Below are positions 1 to 12,200 of a DNA stretch of 64,000 bases, in pieces. A program made the position numbers and the translations under genes. Below the pieces are notes generated by a model. It did not search any database. It was not told the origin of the DNA and worked only from the letters and a program-made list of their open reading frames with translations. The stretch is taken from contig NC_092012.1 of the NCBI RefSeq assembly GCF_042242105.1, forward strand, positions 28,930,978 through 28,994,977, written 5' to 3'. The DNA comes from Pempheris klunzingeri. Taxonomy: Eukaryota; Chordata; Actinopteri; Acropomatiformes; Pempheridae. Each line of letters opens with the position of its first letter. The first letter of the stretch is position 1.

Positions 1-260
1 CAACTTTTAAATTCACTATATAGATATTACATTATTGTGACCAGTTTTGATAGGTCAATGGTGGGCAATTGATTTTTGCAAATGCATAATGACAACATTG
101 TGTATATTTTATTTTGCTCACTACTTTAAATTAGGGATATTTTTTACCATGCTTGGGAAAAAAAGAGTTGTTTGGGAAGATTAAATTGGACAATAATGGT
201 GTTTGCAATTGATGTGGCTCATCTGCAAGGTAAATTCTGTCGTTATGAATGAGAACTTAC
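1..260. other. Mucin intron after the giant exon (window edge)
   Basis: AT-rich sequence downstream of the exon-30 donor. I see no further coding exon in these 260 bases; the next mucin exon lies beyond the window. Confidence 0.6.
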
Positions 261-3200
261 CAGGTGGGAACGTTGTGCCATTAAAAAAGCAGCTGCAAAT
301 TAAATGCCGAGTAGACGCTGGTTGAGAGGTTGGTCCTGTCAATATAGTTAACTCAGTTGTGGTAGGCACAGTGGTAGTAGAGGTAACTGTAGGTGGATGA
401 GTTGTAGTTGTTTCAGTTGTGGTGGAAGATGTTGTGGTTGTAGTAGTTGAATGTGTCGTAGAAGTTGACTGTGTCGTCGTTGAAATTGTAGTAGGAGTTG
501 ATGGTGTTGGACACGCACAGCATTTGAATTTAATCTCATAATCAAAACATTGTTGCTGAGGTCCTTGTTGTTTGTTGATACATATGAGACCCGCATCTTT
601 ATTGCAAGTCACAGCTTGCCCCAGCTGTGACATTGAAAGATCTGGGTAAGAAGCAGCTCTACATTGGACTTCTACTGGTGCTGAGCAAATGTGATAACCA
701 GCAGCGATTATCTTCTTGATGGAATCATTTTCTCCACCGTCCGGGCCTGGTGTAGGCTTGCCAAGATTGATCCAGTCTGACCATCCACATGTCATATCAT
801 GTCCGCCAGGGCAAGGTGCAGTTGTAGGTGTGTGAACTGTAGTTGTTTCAGTTGTGGTAGAGGGTGTAGTAGGAGTAGTAGTAGTAGCAGTAGGTGTGTG
901 AGTTGTAGTTGTTTCAGTTGTGGTAGAGGGTGTAGTAGGAGTAGTAGTAGAAGTAGTTGTGGTGGTTGTAGTAGTAGTTGGAGTTGTATTTGTTTCAGTT
1001 GTGGTTGAAGGTGTAGTCATTGTAGTAGTAGTAGTAGGTGTGTGAGTTGTAGTTGTTTCAGTTGTTGTAGAAGGTGTGGTGGTTGTAGTAGTAGTTGGAG
1101 TTGGAGTTGGAGTTGTTTCAGTTGTGGTCGAAGGTGTTGTGGTCGTAGTAGTTGAAATTGTAGTAGGAGTTGAAGGTGTTGGACATGCACAGCATTTGAA
1201 TTTAATCTCATAATCAAAACATTGTTGCTGAGGTCCTTGTTGTTTGTTGATACATATGAGACCCGCATCTTTATTGCAAGTCACAGCTTGTCCCAGCTGT
1301 GACATTGAAAGATCTGGGTAAGAAACAGCTCTACATTGGACTTCTACTGGTGCTGAGCAAATGTGATAACCAGCAGCGATTATCTTCTTGATGGAATCAT
1401 TTTCTCCACCGTCCGGGCCTGGTGTAGGCTTGCCAAGATTGATCCAGTCTGACCATCCACATGTCATATCATGTCCGCCAGGGCAAGGTGCAGTAGTAGG
1501 TGTGTGAACTGTAGTTGTTCCAATTGTGGTAGAGGGTGTAGTAGTAGTAGTAGCAGTAGGTGTGTGAGTTGTAGTTGTTTCAGTTGTGGTAGAGGGTGTA
1601 GTAGGAGTAGTAGTAGTAGTAGGTGTGGTGGTTGTAGTAGTGGTTGGAGTTGTAGTTGTTTCAGTTGTAGTTGAAGGTGTAGTCATTGTAGTAGTAGTAG
1701 TAGTAGGTGTGTGAGTTGTAGTTGTTTCAGTTGTTGTAGAAGGTGTGGTGGTTATAGTAGTAGTTGGAGTTGGAGTTGTTTCAGTTGTGGTCGAAGGTGT
1801 TGTGGTCGTAGTGGTTGAAATTGTAGTAGGAGTTGAAGGTGTTGGACATGCACAGCATTTGAATTTAATCTCATAATCAAAACATTGTTGCTGAGGTCCT
1901 TGTTGTTTGTTGATACATATGAGACCAGCATCTTTATTGCAAGTCACAGCTTGTCCCACCTGTGACATTGAAAGATCTGGGTAAGAAACAGCTCTACATT
2001 GGACTTCTACTGGTGCTGAGCAAATGTGATAACCAGCAGCGATTATCTTCTTGATGGAATCATTTTCTCCACCGTCAGGACCTGGTGTAGGCTTGCCAAG
2101 ATTGATCCAGTCTGACCATCCACATGTCATATCATGTCCGCCAGGGCAAGGTGCAGTAGTAGGTGTGTGAACTGTAGTTGTTCCAATTGTGGTAGAGGGT
2201 GTAGTAGGAGTAGTAGTAGTAGTAGGTGTGGTGGTTGTAGTAGTAGTTGGAGTTGTAGTTGTTTCAGTTGTAGTTGAAGGTGTAGTCATTGTAGTAGTAG
2301 TAGTAGGTGTGTGAGTTGTAGTTGTTTCAGTTGTTGTAGAAGGTGTGGTGGTTGTAGTAGTAGTTGGAGTTGGAGTTGTTTCAGTTGTGGTCGTAGTGGT
2401 TGAAATTGTAGTAGGAGTTGAAGGTGTTGGACATGCACAGCATTTGAATTTAATCTCATAATCAAAACATTGTTGCTGAGGTCCTTGTTGTTTGTTGATA
2501 CATATGAGACCAGCATCTTTATTGCAAGTCACAGCTTGTCCCAGCTGTGACATTGAAAGATCTGGGTAAGAAGCAGCTCTACATTGGACTTCTACTGGTG
2601 CTGAGCAAATGTGATAACCAGCAGCGATTATCTTCTTGATGGAATCATTTTCTCCACCATCAGGACCTGGTGTAGGCTTGCCAAGATTGATCCAGTCTGA
2701 CCATCCACATGTCATATCATGTCCGCCAGGGCAAGGTGCAGTAGTAGGTGTGTGAACTGTAGTTGTTCCAATTGTGGTAGAGGGTGTAGTAGTAGTAGTA
2801 GTAGTAGTAGGTGTGGTGGTTGTAGTAGTAGTTGGAGTTGTAGTTGTTTCAGTTGTAGTTGAAGGTGTAGTCATTGTAGTAGTAGTAGTAGGTGTGTGAG
2901 TTGTAGTTGTTTCAGTTGTTGTAGAAGGTGTGGTGGTTGTAGTAGTAGTTGGAGTTGGAGTTGTTTCAGTTGTGGTCGAAGGTGTTGTGGTCGTAGTGGT
3001 TGAAATTGTAGTAGGAGTTGAAGGTGTTGGACATGCACAGCATTTGAATTTAATCTCATAATCAAAACATTGTTGCTGAGGTCCTTGTTGTTTGTTGATA
3101 CATATGAGACCAGCATCTTTATTGCAAGTCACAGCTTGTCCCACCTGTGACATTGAAAGATCTGGGTAAGAAACAGCTCTACATTGGACTTCTACTGGTG

Positions 3201-6200
3201 CTGAGCAAATGTGATAACCAGCAGCGATTATCTTCTTGATGGAATCATTTTCTCCACCGTCCGGGCCTGGTGTAGGCTTGCCAAGATTGATCCAGTCTGA
3301 CCATCTACATGTCATATCATGTCCGCCAGGGCAAGGTGCAGTTGTAGGTGTGTGAACTGTAGTTGTTTCAGTTGTGGTAGAGGGTGTAGTAGTAGTAGTA
3401 GCAGTAGGTGTGTGAGTTGTAGTTGTTTCAGTTGTGGTAGAGGGTGTAGTAGGAGTGGTAGTAGAAGTAGTTGTGGTGGTTGTAGTAGTAGTTGGAGTTG
3501 TAGTTGTTTCAGTTGTGGTTGAAGGTGTAGTCATTGTAGTAGTAGTAGTAGGTGTGTGAGTTGTAGTTGTTTCAGTTGTTGTAGAAGGTGTGGTGGTTGT
3601 AGTAGTAGTTGGAGTTGGAGTTGTTTCAGTTGTGGTAGAAGGTGTTGTGGTCGTAGTGGTTGAAATTGTAGTAGGAGTTGAAGGTGTTGGACATGCACAG
3701 CATTTGAATTTAATCTCATAATCAAAACATTGTTGCTGAGGTCCTTGTTGTTTGTTGATACATATGAGACCCACATCTTTATTGCAAGTCACAGCTTGTC
3801 CCACCTGTGACATTGAAAGATCTGGGTAAGAAACAGCTCTACATTGGACTTCTACTGGTGCTGAGCAAATGTGATAACCAGCAGCGATTATCTTCTTGAT
3901 GGAATCATTTTCTCCACCGTCCGGGCCTGGTGTAGGCTTGCCAAGATTGATCCAGTCTGACCATCTACATGTCATATCATGTCCGCCAGGGCAAGGTGCA
4001 GTTGTAGGTGTGTGAGCTGTAGTTGTTTCAGTTGTGGTAGAAGTTGTCGTGGTTGCAGTAGTAGTTGTGGGTGTGTATGTTGTGGTAGAAGGTGTTGTGG
4101 TCGTAGTAGTTGAAATTGTAGTTGGAGTTGATGGTGTTGGACACGCACAGCATTTAAATTTAATCTCATAATCAAAACACTCCTGCTGAAGCCCTTGTTG
4201 TTTGTTGATACATATGAGACCCACATCTTTATTGCAAGTCACAGCTTGTCCCAGCTCTGACATTGAAAGATTTGGGTAAGAAACAGCTCTACATTGGACT
4301 TCTACTGGTGCTGAGCAAATGTGATAACCAGCAGCGATTATCTTCTTGATGGAATCATTTTCTCCACCGTCCGGGCCTGGTGTAGGCTTGCCAAGATTGA
4401 TCCAGTCTGACCATCCACATGTCATATCATGTCCGCCAGGGCAAGGTGCAGTTGTAGGTGTGTGAACTGTAGTTGTTTCAGTTGTGGTAGAAGTTGTCGT
4501 GGTTGTAGTAGTAGTTGTGGGTGTGTATGTTGTGGTAGAAGGTGTTGTGGTCGTAGTAGTTGAAATTGTAGTTGGAGTTGATGGTGTTGGACACGCACAG
4601 CATTTAAATTTAATCTCATAATCAAAACACTCCTGCTGAAGCCCTTGTTGTTTGTTGATACATATGAGACCCACATCTTTATTGCAAGTCACAGCTTGTC
4701 CCAGCTGTGACATTGAAAGATTTGGGTAAGAAGCAGCTCTACATTGGACTTCTACTGGTGCTGAGCAAATGTGATAACCAGCAGCGATTATCTTCTTGAT
4801 GGAATCATTTTCTCCACCGTCCGGGCCTGGTGTAGGCTTGCCAAGATTGATCCAGTCTGACCATCCACATGTCATATCATGTCCGCCAGGGCAAGGTGCA
4901 GTTGTAGGTGTGTGAGCTGTAGTTGTTTCAGTTGTGGTAGAAGTTGTCGTGGTTGCAGTAGTAGTTGTGGGTGTGTATGTTGTGGTAGAAGGTGTTGTGG
5001 TCGTAGTAGTTGAAATTGTAGTTGGAGTTGATGGTGTTGGACACGCACAGCATTTAAATTTAATCTCATAATCAAAACACTCCTGCTGAAGCCCTTGTTG
5101 TTTGTTGATACATATGAGACCCACATCTTTATTGCAAGTCACAGCTTGTCCCACCTGTGATATTGAAAGATGTGGGTAAGAAACAGCTCTACATTGGACT
5201 TCTACTGGTGCTGAGCAAATGTGATAACCAGCAGCGATTATCTTCTTGATGGAATCATTTTCTCCACCGTCCGGGCCTGGTGTAGGCTTGCCAAGATTGA
5301 TCCAGTCTGACCATCCACATGTCATATCATGTCCGCCAGGGCAAGGTGCAGTTGTAGGTGTGTGAACTGTAGTTGTTTCAGTTGTGGTAGAAGTTGTCGT
5401 GGTTGCAGTGGTAGTTGTGGGTGTGTATGTTGTGGTAGAAGGTGTTGTGGTCGTAGTAGTTGAAATTGTAGTTGGAGTTGATGGTGTTGGACACGCACAG
5501 CATTTAAATTTAATCTCATAATCAAAACACTCCTGCTGAAGCCCTTGTTGTTTGTTGATACATATGAGACCCACATCTTTATTGCAAGTCACAGCTTGTC
5601 CCACCTGTGACATTGAAAGATGTGGGTAAGAAACAGCTCTACATTGGACTTCTACTGGTGCTGAGCAAATGTGATAACCAGCAGCGATTATCTTCTTGAT
5701 GGAATCATTTTCTCCACCGTCCGGGCCTGGTGTAGGCTTGCCAAGATTGATCCAGTCTGACCATCCACATGTCATATCATGTCCGCCAGGGCAAGGTGCA
5801 GTTGTAGGTGTGTGAACTGTAGTTGTTTCAGTTGTGGTAGAAGTTGTCGTGGTTGCAGTAGTAGTTGTGGGTGTGTATGTTGTGGTAGAAGGTGTTGTGG
5901 TCGTAGTAGTTGAAATTGTAGTTGGAGTTGATGGTGTTGGACACGCACAGCATTTAAATTTAATCTCATAATCAAAACACTCCTGCTGAAGCCCTTGTTG
6001 TTTGTTGATACATATGAGACCCACATCTTTATTGCAAGTCACAGCTTGTCCCACCTGTGACATTGAAAGATCTGGGTAAGAAACAGCTCTACATTGGACT
6101 TCTACTGGTGCTGAGCAAATGTGATAACCAGCAGCGATTATCTTCTTGATGGAATCATTTTCTCCACCGTCCGGGCCTGGTGTAGGCTTGCCAAGATTGA

Positions 6201-9200
6201 TCCAGTCTGACCATCCACATGTCATATCATGTCCGCCAGGGCAAGGTGCAGTTGTAGGTGTGTGAACTGTAGTTGTTTCAGTTGTGGTAGAAGTTGTCGT
6301 GGTTGTAGTAGTAGTTGTGGGTGTGTATGTTGTGGTAGAAGGTGTTGTGGTCGTAGTAGTTGAAATTGTACTTGGAGTTGATGGTGTTGGACACGCACAG
6401 CATTTAAATTTAATCTCATAATCAAAACACTCCTGCTGAAGCCCTTGTTGTTTGTTGATACATATGAGACCCACATCTTTATTGCAAGTCACAGCTTGTC
6501 CCAGCTGTGACATTGAAAGATCTGGGTAAGAAACAGCTCTACATTGGACTTCTACTGGTGCTGAGCAAATGTGATAACCAGCAGCGATTATCTTCTTGAT
6601 GGAATCATTTTCTCCACCGTCCGGGCCTGGTGTAGGCTTGCCAAGATTGATCCAGTCTGACCATCCACATGTCATATCATGTCCGCCAGGGCAAGGTGCA
6701 GTTGTAGGTGTGTGAACTGTAGTTGTTTCAGTTGTGGTAGAAGTTGTCGTGGTTGCAGTAGTAGTTGTGGGTGTGTATGTTGTGGTAGAAGGTGTTGTGG
6801 TCGTAGTAGTTGAAATTGTAGTTGGAGTTGATGGTGTTGGACACGCACAGCATTTAAATTTAATCTCATAATCAAAACACTCCTGCTGAAGCCCTTGTTG
6901 TTTGTTGATACATATGAGACCCACATCTTTATTGCAAGTCACAGCTTGTCCCAGCTGTGACATTGAAAGATCTGGGTAAGAAACAGCTCTACATTGGACT
7001 TCTACTGGTGCTGAGCAAATGTGATAACCAGCAGCGATTATCTTCTTGATGGAATCATTTTCTCCACCGTCCGGGCCTGGTGTAGGCTTGCCAAGATTGA
7101 TCCAGTCTGACCATCCACATGTCATATCATGTCCGCCAGGGCAAGGTGCAGTTGTAGGTGTGTGAACTGTAGTTGTTTCAGTTGTGGTAGAAGTTGTCGT
7201 GGTTGCAGTAGTAGTTGTGGGTGTGTATGTTGTGGTAGAAGGTGTTGTGGTCGTAGTAGTTGAAATTGTAGTTGGAGTTGATGGTGTTGGACACGCACAG
7301 CATTTAAATTTAATCTCATAATCAAAACACTCCTGCTGAAGCCCTTGTTGTTTGTTGATACATATGAGACCCACATCTTTATTGCAAGTCACAGCTTGTC
7401 CCAGCTGTGACATTGAAAGATCTGGGTAAGAAACAGCTCTACATTGGACTTCTACTGGTGCTGAGCAAATGTGATAACCAGCAGCGATTATCTTCTTGAT
7501 GGAATCATTTTCTCCACCGTCCGGGCCTGGTGTAGGCTTGCCAAGATTGATCCAGTCTGACCATCCACATGTCATATCATGTCCGCCAGGGCAAGGTGCA
7601 GTTGTAGGTGTGTGAACTGTAGTTGTTTCAGTTGTGGTAGAAGTTGTCGTGGTTGCAGTAGTAGTTGTGGGTGTGTATGTTGTGGTAGAAGGTGTTGTGG
7701 TCGTAGTAGTTGAAATTGTAGTTGGAGTTGATGGTGTTGGACACGCACAGCATTTAAATTTAATCTCATAATCAAAACACTCCTGCTGAAGCCCTTGTTG
7801 TTTGTTGATACATATGAGACCCACATCTTTATTGCAAGTCACAGCTTGTCCCACCTGTGACATTGAAAGATCTGGGTAAGAAACAGCTCTACATTGGACT
7901 TCTACTGGTGCTGAGCAAATGTGATAACCAGCAGCGATTATCTTCTTGATGGAATCATTTTCTCCACCGTCCGGGCCTGGTGTAGGCTTGCCAAGATTGA
8001 TCCAGTCTGACCATCCACATGTCATATCATGTCCGCCAGGGCAAGGTGCAGTTGTAGGTGTGTGAACTGTAGTTGTTTCAGTTGTGGTAGAAGTTGTCGT
8101 GGTTGTAGTAGTAGTTGTGGGTGTGTATGTTGTGGGAGGAGGTGTTGTGGTCGTAGTAGTTGAAATTGTACTTGGAGTTGATGGTGTTGGACACGCACAG
8201 CATTTAAATTTAATCTCATAATCAAAACACTCCTGCTGAAGCCCTTGTTGTTTGTTGATACATATGAGACCCACATCTTTATTGCAAGTCACAGCTTGTC
8301 CCAGCTGTGACATTGAAAGATGTGGGTAAGAAACAGCTCTACATTGGACTTCTACTGGTGCTGAGCAAATGTGATAACCAGCAGCGATTATCTTCTTGAT
8401 GGAATCATTTTCTCCACCGTCCGGGCCTGGTGTAGGCTTGCCAAGATTGATCCAGTCTGACCATCCACATGTCATATCATGTCCGCCAGGGCAAGGTGCA
8501 GTTGTAGGTGTGTGAACTGTAGTTGTTTCAGTTGTGGTAGAAGTTGTCGTGGTTGTAGTAGTAGCTGTGGGTGTGTATGTTGTGGGAGGAGGTGTTGTGG
8601 TCGTAGTAGTTGAAATTGTAGTTGGAGTTGATGGTGTTGGACACGCACAGCATTTAAATTTAATCTCATAATCAAAACACTCCTGCTGAAGCCCTTGTTG
8701 TTTGTTGATACATATGAGACCCACATCTTTATTGCAAGTCACAGCTTGTCCCAGCTGTGACATTGAAAGATGTGGGTAAGAAACAGCTCTACATTGGACT
8801 TCTACTGGTGCTGAGCAAATGTGATAACCAGCAGCGATTATCTTCTTGATGGAATCATTTTCTCCACCATCCGGGCCTGGTGTAGGCTTGCCAAGATTGA
8901 TCCAGTCTGACCATCCACATGTCATATCATGTCCGCCAGGGCAAGGTGCAGTTGTAGGTGTGTGAACTGTAGTTGTTTCAGTTGTGGTAGAAGTTGTCGT
9001 GGTTGCAGTAGTAGTTGTGGGTGTGTATGTTGTGGGAGAAGGTGTTGTGGTCGTAGTAGTTGACATTGTAGTTGGAGTTGATGGTGTCGGACACGCACAG
9101 CATTTAAATTTAATCTCATAATCAAAACACTCCTGCTGAAGCCCTTGTTGTTTGTTGATACATATGAGACCCACATCTTTATTGCAAGTCACAGCTTGTC

Positions 9201-12200
9201 CCAGCTGTGACATTGAAAGATCTGGGTAAGAAACAGCTCTACATTGGACTTCTACTGGTGCTGAGCAAATGTGATAACCAGCAGCGATTATCTTCTTGAT
9301 GGAATCATTTTCTCCACCGTCCGGGCCTGGTGTAGGCTTGCCAAGATTGATCCAGTCTGACCATCCACATGTCATATCATGTCCGCCAGGGCAAGGTGCA
9401 GTTGTAGGTGTGTGAACTGTAGTTGTTTCAGTTGTGGTAGAGGGTGTAGTAGTAGTAGGTGTGTGAGTTGTAGTTGTTTCAGTTGTGGTTGTAGGGTTTG
9501 GAGTTGTGCCGCATTGCACTGTCTTGCAACATTTTACCTTTACTTCATAATCTAAACATATAGGGGGTTGCTGTAAGCTGTTCTCACACAGGAGTCCTTG
9601 GTTATTACATGTTACTGTTTGTCCTAATTGGTTTAGGGGAAGACCTGGATAGTGTACAGCCTGACACTCCACTGCAACTGGATTTTTACAGATATTATAT
9701 CCTTTCTTGATGATATATTTGATGGTTTCATTGTCCCCACCTCCAGGACCATATTCAGGGTAGTCTGCACTTATCCACTGTGACCATTCGCACAAAGTTT
9801 CCTGACAAGGTGTTTCAGTAACATATTTTGTTGTTGTAGATATTATTGGAGTTGAAGGTTTTGAGGTTGAGCTTGTAGGTATTGTTGAAGGAGTAGGCTT
9901 TGTTTGGCATGCATTATAGTCACAACACAAAACTCTGACTTGATAGTTAAAGCACAAGGCCAGTGGTCCTGACTGGTCTTCATTTCTGCATGTCAGTCCC
10001 TTTGCAAGATTGCATTGCACCACTTGTCTCACATTGTCAATGGTGACATTAGGGAATTTCTCAGCTCTGCATTGGATCTGGCTTGGCTCGTCACATATCT
10101 TGTTTCCTGCCTTTCTAATATTTTGGTATGTTTCACTGTCTCCTCCCGGAGTTCCCAGTGTGGGGAAGCTGGTATCATACCATGGCGACCATTCGCAAGG
10201 CTTACACGTAACTATGGACACACATAATAGGGGGGTTGGTTATGTGGCGCATCTTACATACAGTTAAATAATCTTCATGGTCTGAAATGAAAATCTTGCC
10301 ATACCTGGTGTGGTTGATTTAAAAACGAAGGTGGTTGGTGACTGGCTGGTTGTAGTGGTGGTTGGTGTTGGCACTGGGCATGGATATGAGCCCTTGTCAA
10401 TAGTACCATTCTTCCCACACACTGCTGTGATACAGTTACCATGCCCGTCTGTTGTGTTATAAATTGTACTGCCAGGGGGATATTTGTTTCCATGATATAT
10501 GCAAATACAGGCTGTAAAGAGAGTAGATCTATTATCAACATATTAACCTATAATATTGCATTTGTACAATCCACAGTCTTGTCAAATCATTGCATACCTT
10601 GGACATCGTAACGGCATTGGATAGTCATTGAACTGCAAGTACTTCAAGAGAGAAAACAAAGTATATTGTCAGTTGTCATTTGTATTCAGTTAATTTGAAC
10701 TCCACAAGGCTATATAACCTCAATTTGTACATGGAATATTTGCAAGACCTACCATGTATGGCAGTTTTCAGTTGTTGGCACTTTGTCGCCATTATTATAG
10801 TGTCTCCCTTCTGTATCGTAGCAGCCACATTGCTCTTTTACAACACATGTCATTGAGTCCTCATCAAAATATGGCTGAGCAGGAGGACATTTTGGATAGC
10901 AACCTAATTGAAATATACAAAGTTTTTATGCAGTGCAAGAGGTGGGCATTTTTAAAACCATTGGTACAACCAGTTGAAAGTAGTAATGTTTTTGTGCCCA
11001 CCTGGCATTGTGGTTCAATGAATGATAAGCAATTTTTAAACAAATCTTGAATCTTAAATTTAATTTGATGAGCAGAGGTGGCCATCTTATAAAGACCTTA
11101 TCTTGTACCTTCTAGAGGAGGTATCTGTGTAGAGCAGATGCCTGAGGGGTTCCTGCAGGTTTTCATACAAGGAGATCCACATGGCATGTAGTGCCATTCA
11201 CATTCACCAGGAGGATTGTAGTAATCACAGAAGAGAGCTAGAAAAGATAACAATACTTATTTGGTACAGGTATGTGGAAAGCATACTGATGATTTTTAGA
11301 CCTTTGGTACATATTCTTATTTTGACCTTTGGACTAAATACAACTACTTAGTTGTACTTAGTGCAAATACTTGTATAAGTACTACTGTGGTAGCTTCAGC
11401 TATCTTCTATGCTTTGGTCTGCTGGACAGACTGATCAGGAGGGCTGCCTCCATTCGGGACTGTCCCTGGACTCCACTGAGGTGGTGGTTGAGACTGCACA
11501 AGACTGTGGGGGCTCTGAGTAGCTCAACAGTGTTACATAAATCTCCTGACAATATCACAGCCACTACCTACGCTTTATCACCACTCATTTCTGTTTTTGT
11601 TACTCTTACTACTGTGCGACACTAGCAATATCCTGTGCAATACATACATGTATATATTTCATATATATTTTGATTTTTCTTCTCTCATATTTTTATATTT
11701 GCATTTATTTTTACATTTTGTTATATACCTTGTTTTTGCACTAATTCTACTACTGACACTTTATTTCTGCACCTTCTGTGTCTCCTCTGTTGCTGTAACA
11801 TGTACATTTTCCCAGTGTGGCATAAATTAAGTCTCTCTTATCTCATCTTATCTTAAGTAGATATGGTACCTTGTTCAGAAGTCAGAGCATTGCAATACTG
11901 ATGAAAATGACCTTGGAGTTATTTTCATGATGCTATTACATTTTGTTTTTCTTAGAAATTCATTCAGCTTCACTGTGAACAGTGCTTTTTTAGGGAATGC
12001 CCAGTTGACAGTCATGCAGTTACACACATTCACACTCAAACCCAGTTACAACCACAGCCACAAACAGTGGCCAGTGAGAAGCTCCCCTCGACCTGTTGGG
12101 GGTTAAGGGTCTTGCTCCAGTGGTGGAAATTAGGGATAGGCAAATGCCCTGTTGTGATTGATGAAAGGCCAGCTTTTCTTACCTATAGGCTACCACTGCC

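Larger units (their letters stand above)
261..10211 (-). other. Giant mucin exon 30: 20 CysD domains with PTS linkers
   Basis: A single open exon of 9,951 nt (about 3,317 codons) without a stop. The acceptor AG lies at 10213-10212. The 3' donor GTAAGT lies at 260-255, so the open frame continuing to 181 past the donor is probably intronic. The exon holds two divergent CysD domains, then 18 near-identical ones, each followed by a linker of Thr with some Pro, Ser and Glu, the usual acceptor for O-linked GalNAc glycans. It ends [13 protein letters not shown], a C-x-C ... P-P-G motif expected at the start of the post-PTS Cys-rich region. A huge central exon is typical of gel-forming mucins. Confidence 0.93.

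Noticed and set aside
181-260. Open frame of the giant exon continuing to a stop at 181
   Set aside because: A strong donor (G|GTAAGT) sits exactly after the CxC...PPG motif at 261-260, and the following residues look non-mucin. Taken as intron read-through.
348-9176. About twenty regularly spaced open frames of 67-84 codons on both strands inside the mucin array, Leu/Gln-rich or Cys/Ser-rich
   Set aside because: They are other frames of the same repeat unit; trinucleotide-rich linkers keep several frames open. No starts, signals or family resemblance.
3981-9440. Regular repeats considered as CRISPR-like or satellite DNA
   Set aside because: Units are 450 bp, wholly coding and in frame within a mucin exon.
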